DNA from: Rhizomys pruinosus
Lineage: Eukaryota; Chordata; Mammalia; Rodentia; Spalacidae
DNA: 64,000 nucleotides
Reading direction: 5' to 3'
NCBI GenBank assembly: GCA_009823505.1
Contig: VZQC01000373.1
Span: 795,855-859,854 of the forward strand
Part shown: piece after piece, positions 21,236 to 30,100 of the stretch
Numbering within the stretch: position 1 is the stretch's first letter
Layout of the letters: every line of letters begins with the position of its first letter
The notes under the pieces: generated by a model
Told to the model about the DNA's origin: nothing
Database searches by the model: none
What the model saw: the letters and a program-made list of their open reading frames with translations, nothing else
Translations under genes and position numbers: made by a program

Positions 21236-21355
21236 GGTAGACACTCAGGAGGTAGTAGCAGGCAGACATGTGTGAGTTTGAGATTACCCCATCTCTAAAG
21301 TGATTTCTAGGCCATCCAGAGCTACATAGTGAGATGCCATTTCAAGAGGGGAAAA
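21236..21355 (+). mobile_element. B1 SINE, 5'-truncated and diverged
   Basis: ACACTCAGGAGGTAGTAGCAGG, TGTGAGTTTGAGATTACCCC and CATCCAGAGCTACATAGTGAG follow B1 order. The first 30 bases are missing. Confidence 0.75.
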
Positions 21356-21449
21356 ATGAACGTTTTGTAGCTCTTGAGTATAGAGTGTTTTTTGATGCTA
21401 GTTATGTCAAGGAGGAAAATGATGAACAGCAGGAAATCAATCTATTCTT

Positions 21450-21740
21450 TGTTACTTTTCAGGCTTGCTCCTTGAAAAATGGATAACAGTGTTTTATTCT
21501 CCACATTTTGGTCACTTGTGATTTTCTGTGTTAATTATCCTCTGTTGCATGAGGAAGCTTTGCTGGAGAGAGTTCAGAGATGTGTTAACCTTGTTCTGCT
21601 ATGGTCCTTGAGCCTTAGCTGCAGAGGTTGTATTGTAGATGTGCCTGCAGAGGTTGTATTGTAGATGTGTCTGTGAGATGCATCTACAGACATTTATTCT
21701 TTGTTTTTGATCAGTTGTGGAACTCTGTAAAATAATGCAT
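21450..21740 (-). mobile_element. L1 3' UTR fragment (Lx-like), antisense
   Basis: CTATGGTCCTTGAGCCTTAG, GCATCTACAGACATTTATTC and TTGATCAGTTGTGGAACTCT match positions in the 5.4-5.7 and 57.6-57.8 kb copies. A 26-bp unit is duplicated at about 21,623-21,674. Confidence 0.6.
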
Positions 21741-21744
21741 GAAA

Positions 21745-21860
21745 TCCAGTGTGTGTGGGGCCTCTGGAGGGTGCAGATAAGTGAGGGGGTCTAAATATGA
21801 TTAAGATGTATTATATGAAATGCAAAAAAATTCAATGAAATATAGATTATAAAAAGACAA
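21745..21860 (+). mobile_element. L1 3'-terminal tail (sense)
   Basis: AGTGAGGGGGTCTAAATATG, ATTAAGATGTATTATATGAA and CAATGAAATATAG look like the final bases of an L1 3' UTR with degenerate poly(A). Confidence 0.5.
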
Positions 21861-22349
21861 CAATTCCAAAAAAAGACAACAGTTATCTTGGTACAAATGA
21901 TAGACCTTTTAGTTAGTAAATTAGTGGTATTAAAACATGACAACCTTTATTGGTAGAAAGCTTTTAGTGGGATATTCATAATTTAGTACTTTTGTGAAAA
22001 GAAACCTGGACACAAAGGATTTATAAGTCATGGCTTTTTGAAAATTTTTGCATAAAATTTGCGACCATCTGGTACAAACTGGACACATTTCAGGACAGAG
22101 ACAGCTTTTTTTTTTTTTTTTTGGTATTAGTAAGGAATCTAGTTCACCTGAGGTAGAGGTTTCTAGTGTTAGTCCCTGTAGAACACAGCTGGTATGTGAG
22201 AAATGACCTGAGGAAATGTGAGAGCAGAGAGGGACATGACATTAACAGTGTCTGCTTTATCGAATGACACTCCCTAAAGCCCGATATTGTGTAAGAAAAT
22301 TCATGCAATTCTCACTTCACAATTTAAACCTTTGTGTTAATCAAAAAAC
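21861..22349. other. unassigned sequence
   Basis: No gene or repeat recognised apart from a T-run at 22,107-22,123. Confidence 0.4.
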
Positions 22350-22357
22350 ATATTTCA

Positions 22358-22584
22358 TGGGCTGGAGAGATGGCTCAGCAGGTAAGAGCACCGACTGCTC
22401 TTGCAGAGGACCCGGGTTCAATTCCCAGCACTCACATGGTGGCTAAGAACTATCTTTAACTCCACTTTCAGGGGAATCCAACGCCCTCTTCTGACCTCCG
22501 CGGCATTGTACAACACGGGTGCACTAACCTACATGCAGACTGTACACTCAAACACATAAAAAATAATAAGTAAAAAATTAAAAA
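22358..22584 (+). mobile_element. B2 SINE, sense, without internal duplication
   Basis: GGGCTGGAGAGATGGCTCAG (pol III A-box region) and GGGTTCAATTCCC (B box) are clear. ATATTTCA is duplicated at 22,350-22,357 and 22,585-22,592. Confidence 0.97.
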
Positions 22585-22738
22585 ATATTTCAGTTTGGTC
22601 TATTACCTTACTGATTCTTTTAAATTTTAATACTTGATGAAAATTTTTCTGAAGATGAGTGTGCCTCATTTGAAGAATAATATGAGTTTTTATTACTATT
22701 TCAGAGTGAAAAGAAATTATAAAAATATATATGTGTAT

Positions 22739-22960
22739 GGGCCTGGAGAGATGGCTCAGCTGTTAAGAACACTGGCTGCTCTTACAGAGGACCTGGGTTT
22801 GAATTTCAGCACCCACATGGTGGCTAACAGCTATCTGTAACTCCAGTTCCAGGGAATTCAGTGCCCTCTTCTGAACTCCATGGGCACTGCATGACACAGG
22901 TGCACTTACATGCACGCAGGGATAACATTTATACACATAAAATAAAAATATATGTATACA
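22739..22960 (+). mobile_element. B2 SINE, sense, without internal duplication
   Basis: GGGCCTGGAGAGATGGCTCA to ACACATAAAATAAAAATA, with the single CTCCAGTTCCAGGG form. Confidence 0.96.
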
Positions 22961-22964
22961 ATTA

Positions 22965-23091
22965 TTTTTCTAGTTATATTGAATTTTTGAGATTTTGATA
23001 AAATATACAATTTGATAATATTTAGATTCTCTTTCCCATACCCACCTCCCATTATTCCCCCTGCCCAATTTAATGATATTATCTCTCTCCA

Positions 23092-23125
<34 letters not shown>

Positions 23126-23830
23126 ATTATACAGAAATAATAATATATAATGCCTACAAAGTCTAATTTGTGCATCTAACTATCCTTCAGTGAGGATCTA
23201 TCCACTGAAGCCCAGTCAACCTACCAAGAGTCCATTCCCTGTAAGAGACTATTTCTGCTCCACCCAGCTGGCATCTGTTGAACAATTTCCTTAGGTGGGG
23301 TTGGAGTTTCTTATTCACCTTCTCAGGTCTAGAGACTTCTAATGCTAGTACTGGGATTTTATCTGACTTGAGCTTACATGGGATTCATGCCTCCTGTGAC
23401 TGTTGCTACTGTGAGTTCATGTGGGTAATTGACCACCTATCTGGAAAACATTTTTCTTGTGGTGGCCCACACCTCTGGCTCTTAGAATCTTTCTATCCTC
23501 TCTTTTGCAATGATACTTGAGTCTTGGGAGGCAGAAGTTGGACATACTTGTCCTATTCAGGGATATGTACTCTGCAACCTCTTGCTGTTTGCATATTGAC
23601 CAGTTGTGGGTTTTTGTGCTAATCAGTATCTGTAGCATAAGGAAACTTCTCTGGCAAGAGATGAGAGATGCATTGATCTATGGCTCTAAAAATAACTAAT
23701 AGTCAGTTTAATACAACAAATATTTAGTAGGAAACTAGGATTAATATATTTATATGTTTCCTATGACCTGTTAGCTTCAAGATCCTAAGCCTGATATCAA
23801 TGTCATGTATATAATTTTCAAGTACTCATG
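22965..23830 (-). mobile_element. old L1 3' UTR (Lx-like), antisense
   Basis: Starts with an antisense L1 tail (TTGAATTTTTGAGATTTTGA) and continues GTCAACCTACCAAGAGTCC, TTGCTACTGTGAGTTCATG and TTGACCAGTTGTGGGTTTTT. Same family as 27,815-28,440. An AT repeat lies at 23,091-23,126. Confidence 0.6.
23091..23126. repeat. (AT)n microsatellite
   Basis: Thirteen AT units followed by GTATATATAATT. Confidence 0.95.
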
Positions 23831-23869
23831 ACTAACTAATAAATAATGCCTAGCTAGTGTAAAAAACCT

Positions 23870-25150
23870 GAAGGAACCATATTAGTCTAATAATCTAATA
23901 ACAATATCTTTACATGAGTCCACATGCAAAGCTGAAGACTACATAACAAGGAATAGTGCCAGAGAAGATAAACCTTCCTTTGAGTTGTTGGCCGGGGTAG
24001 TCCAAGAGACTCCCAAATCACACAGGCTATTGCCACAGCCCTTGATTGCCTCCCGAACCTGAAGGCAAGGCCCTATTGTTGAAGATAGGATATATTTTGG
24101 AGACCAGAATTGGAGCAATGGAGCTGGAACTGACCTGGAAGCCACTGCCCCTGAAGGCTAGCTCTCATAGCTATGGAGAACAATATGCAACATGCTAAGG
24201 GAGATCATCAATTGATGGTCCAACATCAGCTTTATGACCAAGCAACTACATCAATAACTGGCATGGCATATGACATCACTGCAGTAGTAACACTTTTATC
24301 TTGGGGACAATCAATGGCTGATTAATTGGACTTAAAGCACACTCAATGGGAGGAAACTCATGTATGGTACTGTAAACACAGCCAGATATATAAGGCTGGA
24401 GAGATCATAGATCTTAGAGAAATTCCCAAGATTGTCACTTTTCTAGGCTAAGGTAACATCTCACTAACTACAAAATAGGTATTCTTATATATTCTTATAT
24501 TTACAGATAAATATCCCAGACACCATTCAATAAAGAAGCTTCTTTTGTACCAGATGAAGAATATTACAGAGCCCCACAACTGTGCACAAACAGACATTGT
24601 TTATTAATTGCCCAAGCCTAAATGGTACATCTACAATGCAACCTCTATACCTAAGGCTCATGCAACATAGAACAAAGGGTCAAGAGGACACTGATTAACC
24701 TCTTAACTCTCATTAAGGAAGCTTCCTCATTCAAAGGGGGATAGGAACTCAAAAGGTCATGGATTATCAAAATATGGAGTTTGGGAGTCTACAGAGTGTG
24801 GATCCATGGATAGGTCGCCTATATTCAGCTTCACTAACCCAGGGCCCAAGGAACATCGATTAAGAGGGGGCAGAAAAACTGTAAGAGCCAGGGTGGCAAT
24901 GCAAGACCATATGAAATAGAATCCTACAAGCTCCTGGGACTCTGCTTATAAAGACCTACAGCATTGGTGTCAGCATGCACAAGACCCATGCAAGCACAAC
25001 CAGACAAAATTCCAGCACAGAAATACAGAAATGGGTATCAGAACCCAATCTTAGCTGAAGAAATATTGACAGCTGATTACAGTTGCACGAGAAAGAACTG
25101 GCCTTCTTTTAAGATCGTGTACTGGAATTATCTAATTTTCTCTTTTAATT
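23870..25150 (+). mobile_element. old L1 3' UTR (Lx-like), sense
   Basis: This is the reverse complement of the family at 5,030-6,400: GGCTAGCTCTCATAGCTATG against the ACTGTGAGAGCTAA word there, and ATCATCAATTGATGGTCCAA against its TTGGACCATTGGTTGAT. It faces the antisense copy at 22,965-23,830 head-to-head. A 61-residue-scale ORF at 24,964-25,170 has no meaning. Confidence 0.6.
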
Positions 25151-25159
25151 TTACTGGGG

Positions 25160-25655
25160 CTTGTAGCTAGAGATTACCTCGAGCTTAGAGAAGATTTCGA
25201 ATTTGAACTTTTGAACTATGTTGAAACTGTTAAGGCTGTGGGAACTCTTGGAGATGGACTAAATATACTTTCATTGTGGAGTAGATACGACCCTTTGAGG
25301 GACAAGAGTGGAGTATTTTGGCTTGAATATGAAGGGTTCCCAAAGGAAGTTCCCAAAGCAGTGATGTTCAGATAACTCCATTGAACTCACAGACCCATGA
25401 CATGCGAACTATTTGTAGGAAACATGCCCATGGGCTTTGTCCTTGACGTATTATCTCTTGTCACTGGCTTCTAGCTCTGGCTTTCTGCTTCCTGGCTGCC
25501 AGGGACTTGGCAGCTTTCTTCCATCATGGCCTTCTGCAATAAAATTCTGCTCTTCCCTGCCCTTCCACAGACCTAAAAGCAATGGAGCTAGGTTACCATG
25601 GCCTGGAAGCTCTGAAACCATGAGTCAAAATAAGCACTTCTTCCCTTAAAAAATA
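25160..25655 (+). mobile_element. MaLR/ERVL-like internal end plus LTR (sense)
   Basis: 25,200-25,310 resembles the MaLR-type internal 3' end (GAAACTGTTAAGGCTGTGGG, GGAGATGGACTAAATATAC), also seen in the 60.7-62.7 kb element. From about 25,315 an LTR-like run starts TTTTGGCTTGAATATGAAGG and ends near ACCATGAGTCAAAATAAGC, the usual MaLR end with an AATAA-type signal. Confidence 0.45.
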
Positions 25656-25714
25656 AAAATAAAAATCCAATTTCTTAAAGACTTATGTCTGCATTTAGTT
25701 TTAGGAATTCTTTC

Positions 25715-25830
25715 AAAAAATTTGGAAGAAGGGTCTCACTATGTAGCTCTATCTGGTCTTGAACAAACAGAGCTTTACTTACTGAGAGCTGTGACCAAAG
25801 GTGTGCTCTAGCATGCTTGGCAGGCACTAC
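25715..25830 (-). mobile_element. old B1-like SINE (antisense)
   Basis: GAAGAAGGGTCTCACTATGT and CTGGTCTTGAACAAACAGAG are antisense B1-like; the rest is decayed. Confidence 0.6.
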
Positions 25831-25899
25831 AATTCACTTTGCTTAACCAGAAAATACGGTTTAGTTTGGGCTTTGGTCTTACCCACCTCAAACAGGGAG

Positions 25900-26240
25900 T
25901 GCCTATTTATCAGTGGTAGCTGTTTTCCATCAAGACTTTGAATCTGAAATGCTGACCCCCTTCCCAACTTGTGGGTGCTTGTTTTCCAGCAGGTGGCTAC
26001 ATTTTGGAACTATATGGAATATTTAGGAAGTGGGTCTGGCCAATGGAAGTAGGTCACTGGGGCATGCCTTTGAAGGAGACTGTCTAGTTTTGACCGGTCT
26101 GTGCTTCTTGTCTTCCTCAGTGTGAACAACCACTGCCTTCTGCATGCTCCCCATGGCACAGTTGGAATTCCTGAGAATGTGAGCCCAAATAAACCTCTCT
26201 TATTTGTTTCCATAACATTAATTTCTAAGTAATGCAAAAG
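25900..26240 (+). mobile_element. MaLR-like LTR (sense)
   Basis: GGAACTATATGGAATATTTAGG, CCAATGGAAGTAGGTCACTGG and GTGAGCCCAAATAAACCTCT are typical of MaLR LTRs, with the AATAAA signal at about 26,190. Confidence 0.5.
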
Positions 26241-26454
26241 TAAATAATAAGTTTTTCATTTGTTCAAAACAATGACTATCTAAAATGGTCAATAGTACAT
26301 TTTTACTAGATATATCAACAGGGCATTAAAATAACCTCCACACTTGTTACATTAAGTCTTAGGACACTTTAAACAAGAGGAAGACAAAGAGTGAGTTGAT
26401 GTTAGAAAATTGTTATTTTATACACATTGGAAGTAACACCTCAAGTACAAATTA
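26241..26454. other. unassigned sequence
   Basis: No recognisable gene or repeat. Confidence 0.4.
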
Positions 26455-26670
26455 GGTGGCTTTATTTCTGTGGTTCTATTCCAGGACTCTAGTCTCTATT
26501 GATCTATGTGTCTATCTTTCTGCCAATAACATAATGCCTTGATTAATGTAGCTTTATTTTAACTCAAGATGAGGTTATGTGAGTCTTTTCTACTTTTGTT
26601 CTCTTTGTTCAAAAATTGTTTTGGCTGTTCAAGCGCATCTGCTTTTCAACACAACACACAATTTAGAATC
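26455..26670 (-). pseudogene. old LINE-1 ORF2 fragment (antisense)
   Basis: CTATTGATCTATGTGTCTATC, GCCTTGATTAATGTAGCTTT, TTTTGTTCTCTTTGTTC and TTGTTTTGGCTGTTCAAG follow the order of antisense L1 ORF2 downstream of the RT core. It is much more diverged than the L1s at 38-42 kb. Confidence 0.65.
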
Positions 26671-27219
26671 TACAAATGTGCCCAATGTAAATAGAGTCTG
26701 AAAGAAGCTGCAAGCTCCCTTACAGCTGTGGAGCTCAGGTCCCTCCCAAATCCAACACCTCCTGCCTCTTCCTGTTCATTTTTCTTCTGCTCACATCTGC
26801 TTCAGTTAAACATGTATTTATGTATTTTCTTTACCAGAGGGTTCCCTGCCAAGTTTTGAGAGTAGAAATTGATAAGATGCCTTGTGATTTTAGCTTTAAT
26901 GAATCAATAAACCCCACAAGCTTTTGGTTGATCTGTCATATCCTTAGGTTTAGTGTGGAAATGAAAACATTTAGTTAGAATAATATTTTGGAAACCAGGA
27001 AAATCTGACTTTTAACATCTCTAAAACTATTTGAATTATAAGTATTAATGTATTTTGCTCTCATTGTGTGTGTATCATTTTGTAGTCATGAAAAGAGTTT
27101 CTATATAAAAAATTGGACAAGTCATGTAGTAGAAAAAAATAATTTATAATGTAAGGACACAATCATTATTTTAAACATACTGAAACATATTGTATGTCAT
27201 TACAGTTTTTTCTTGTCCC
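26671..27219. other. unassigned sequence
   Basis: No recognisable gene or repeat. Confidence 0.4.
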
Positions 27220-27237
27220 CTTCCTTCCTTCCTTCCT

Positions 27238-27277
<40 letters not shown>

Positions 27278-27286
27278 GCCTTCCTT
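27220..27286 (+). repeat. (TTCC)n(TTTC)n pyrimidine microsatellite
   Basis: Five TTCC units then about ten TTTC units, followed by a T-run leading into a B1 fragment; probably the expanded antisense A-tail of that B1. Confidence 0.97.
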
Positions 27287-27360
27287 CTTTTTTTTTTTTT
27301 TTGAGACAGGGTCTCCCTGTAGCCAGAGTTGGCCTGTAATTTGGTATGGCGACAAGGCTA
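27287..27360 (-). mobile_element. truncated B1 SINE (antisense)
   Basis: TTTGAGACAGGGTCTCCCTG then TAGCCAGAGTTGGCCTG is the B1 3' end read antisense, with the CTCCCTGTAG variant. It stops after about 50 bases. Confidence 0.8.
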
Positions 27361-27511
27361 ACCTCAATTGGCATCCATTAGCCTATTTTCTTAACCCATA
27401 TACTAGTAACATAGAATAGCAGTGCCTACTGCTTTATGTCTTGCTCTTATTTGTGAATAGTATCATGAACATTTCAATTTTATTACATGTGTTTTGAAAT
27501 GACAAGCTTAT

Positions 27512-27812
27512 TATTTTTAAAAATTTTTATTGATGTTTTGTGTATTTCAGACATCATTTTTCAATTCAGTTCAGGCATATTTCCCTTTCCCTTCCCCCCA
27601 CCCTGCCCTTCTCCACCCCACATTATGCATTCTGCCATAACTGTCCTGCATCTTTCTCTCTGTCTTTTTTTATGCTTAGGAATTCACATTTTCCTCCATT
27701 AATTTTATATTACTCTAAAATATAGATACATACTCTCCACCCATATACAGTCATTACAGAGTCTGAAAGTAATTGGTGGGTGGATTCTAGAACAGGCATT
27801 TTAAATTCTTAA
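27512..27812 (-). mobile_element. LINE-1 3' UTR (antisense)
   Basis: Reverse complement of 51,830-52,240: TTTTGTGTATTTCAGACATC, GCATTCTGCCATAACTGTCC, TTTTATATTACTCTAAAATA and GTCTGAAAGTAATTGG. The pyrimidine-rich run at 27,590-27,620 is the G-rich tract read from the other strand. Confidence 0.88.
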
Positions 27813-27814
27813 TT

Positions 27815-28440
27815 GAATTTTTATTGAAAATTTGAATAGCTGCAAATTTCATACAATATATTTTGATCATATTTAGACCTCCACCCATATCTTCTGTACT
27901 CCATTACAATACCCACTGGGTTTCATATACTCTATTTCACACATATATGTGGTATGTGTGTGTGTATGTGTGTGCGTGTATGTGTAGACACAGAGAGAGT
28001 TTGCAAATGTTCTTCAGTGTAGTGCATCCATCAGTTCCTAGTCAACCTACACCAAGTCGCAACCTTAAAGAAGACTGACTCTCCTTTCAGCAAGCATCAG
28101 TTGCCAGCAGTTCCTTAGCTTACACACTTCCTCAATTCTACGTTGGGACTTTGCATGACTTGAGATTACATGGAAGTTGTACATACCATTACCATTGCTG
28201 TGAGTTCTTATAAATGTCTTCCCAGTTGCCTAGAAAACTCCATTACCTCTGGCTCTTACAATATTTCCACCCCTATTCTGCTATGATCCTTGAGCCTTGG
28301 GAGACAGACGTTTGTTATAGGTATCCTATCCAAAAATAAACCCTCTGAAGCCTGTTATTCTTTGCTCATTGGCCAGTTGTGATTCTCTGTGTTAGTAACC
28401 ATCTGCTATTTGAGGAATGTGCTCTGATGAGAGTTGAGAG
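27815..28440 (-). mobile_element. old L1 3' UTR (Lx-like), antisense
   Basis: Starts with a second antisense tail (TTTATTGAAAATTTGAATAG) and continues ATCAGTTCCTAGTCAACC, GATTACATGGAAGTTGTACA, TTACAATATTTCCACCCCT and TTGGCCAGTTGTGATTCTC, the same order as 22,965-23,650. Confidence 0.6.
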
Positions 28441-28449
28441 GGGAAGTGG

Positions 28450-29235
28450 AATGCAGTGACATAAAGGAGGAAAGAGGAATAATGGAGTAGGAAGGGGTAG
28501 GAAAGGGTAGGGCACGGCAGAGATGCATATATGGGGAGGGATAACTAACACTAAAGGCTTTTAGAGAAAGTTGTGTGGAAACCTACCATTATGGAGGCTT
28601 TTTAAATTATAGAAATAAACAGTGTAAAAAGACATTAAAAGAAACTACCTTATAATAGGGGGAATTGTCCCTGCTAGACACTGTAAGCTAGCAGGGTAAA
28701 AGGCCAATGAATACCAGGAATGAACTCCCTATTTTGAAACTGTTGACCAGGGGTCCCATAGACCCTCAAACAATGCTGGCCATTGCCTCTGCTTTTAGTT
28801 ACCCACTAAATCTCCACAGTAAAACCCTATGGCTGAAAACATTCATACATGAATTGTACAACAAGCAAGGAACAATCAAGCTGGTGCTGAGTTTTAAAGC
28901 TTCATCTCTACTAGCTAGATCTCACAGTGCTGAAATTTGTTATGCATGTGACCAGAAGAGAAAAGAAATCATCAACCTTGGCCAGCTGTGAGTCCTGAGA
29001 GCCACAAAACAACTGGGCTGGCAGATTATTCCCGCTGCTGCAATAGTGGCATAAATGTTACTGGAGCAACTAATCACATTCTGAATGGATTTAAGGTCTT
29101 TTTCATTGCAATGACCCATACCCATCATTGGTATCAGGCTGAGGAACCTGTTAGGGGAGAGGACACTACAATTATTCTGCTAAATAGGCATTGCATTAAA
29201 CTGACTCCTAATGACTTATTATTATTCCCATAATT
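28450..29235 (+). mobile_element. old L1-type 3' UTR (sense), tentative
   Basis: Blocks such as ATAACTAACACTAAAGGC, TTATAATAGGGGGAATTG, GACCAGGGGTCCCATAG and GCTGCTGCAATAGTGGCATA belong, from memory, to a non-coding rodent L1-type 3' UTR. No copy elsewhere in the window confirms it. Confidence 0.4.
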
Positions 29236-29252
29236 AATGACATTATAGTTTT

Positions 29253-29424
29253 TTTTTTTTTTTTTTAGTGAGGGTCTTTTTGAGACAAGATTTCCCTGTA
29301 GCTCTGGCTGTCCTGGAACTTACTCTGTAGACCAGGATGGCCTTGAACTCATAGAGATCCGTCCATGCCCACCTCTGCCTCCCAAGTGCTAGGATTAAAG
29401 GCGTGTTACACCATGCCTAGCTGG
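29253..29424 (-). mobile_element. B1 SINE (antisense), first member of a SINE cluster
   Basis: Long T-run then TTTTTGAGACAAGATTTCCC, TGGCCTTGAACTCATAGAG and GGATTAAAGGCGTGTTACAC. The cluster is bracketed by TGACATTATAGTTT (about 29,238) and TGACATTACAGTTT (about 29,960). Confidence 0.95.
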
Positions 29425-29433
29425 GAGGGTTTT

Positions 29434-29608
29434 TATGTTTTGTTTTGTTTTTGTTTTTGTTTTTTTGAGACAGGGTCTCCCTTTAGTCTTAGCTCCCGCT
29501 GGCCTGGAGCTCGCTATGTAGACCAGGTTGGTCTTGAACTCACAGAAATCTGCCTGCCTCTGCCTTCTGAGTGTTGGGATTAAAGGCATGCACCACCTTG
29601 CCCAGCCT
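29434..29608 (-). mobile_element. B1 SINE (antisense), second cluster member
   Basis: TTTTTTTGAGACAGGGTCTCC, ACCAGGTTGGTCTTGAACTC and GGATTAAAGGCATGCACCACC. It lies directly after the first B1 in the same orientation. Confidence 0.95.
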
Positions 29609-29682
29609 AAAGTGGTTCTTAGCCACCATGTAGGTGCTGGGAATTAAACCCGGGTCCTCTGCAGGAGCAGTTAGTGCTCTTT
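29609..29682 (-). mobile_element. B2 head fragment (antisense)
   Basis: TTCTTAGCCACCATGTAGGTG, AATTAAACCCGGGTCCTCTG and GCAGGAGCAGTTAGTGCTCTT: only about 75 bases of antisense B2 remain, ending in a T-run. Confidence 0.88.
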
Positions 29683-29729
29683 TTTAATGAATGAAGATTT
29701 TTAATTATTTTTTTAATTTTTACTTTTTT

Positions 29730-29957
29730 AAACTTATTTTTTATGTGTATGAATGTACTGTTTGCATGTAGGTTTGTGCACTCCTATAGTGCAATGCAGT
29801 GGAAGTCAGAAGAGGGTGTTGGATTCCCCTGGAACTGGCATTCTCCTGGAATTGGAGTTACAGACAGTTCTCAACCACCATGTGGGTGCTGGGGATTGAA
29901 CCTGGATCCTCTGCCAGAGCAGTCGGTGCTCTTAACCACTAGGCCATCTCTCCAGCC
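29730..29957 (-). mobile_element. B2 SINE (antisense), duplicated subfamily
   Basis: Full-length antisense B2 with the doubled CCTGGAA(C/T)TGG unit (GGAACTGGCATTCTCCTGGAA). It closes the SINE cluster. Confidence 0.95.
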
Positions 29958-30073
29958 CTGACATTACAGTTTTAAATGTGAAATAATATGCTGGTCCATG
30001 GATGTGTGTGCCATTTATGTAACCATTATTGTCAATTACTTAGATAGCTGTAGGTTTCATTTAAGCAAGATTC

Positions 30074-30099
30074 TTTTTTTTTTTTTTTTTTTTTTTTTT
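30074..30099. repeat. poly(T) tract at assembly break
   Basis: Twenty-six Ts directly before the N at 30,100. Confidence 0.98.
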
Positions 30100-30100
30100 N
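30100..30100. other. single N: assembly break
   Basis: A lone N between a poly(T) run and the indel-rich left arm of the inverted structure. It marks a join of uncertain quality. Confidence 0.95.

Noticed and set aside
22358..22430. tRNA-like A and B boxes suggesting a tRNA gene
   Set aside because: They are the pol III promoter of a B2 SINE; no cloverleaf with acceptor stem is present. The same applies to the other B2 heads.
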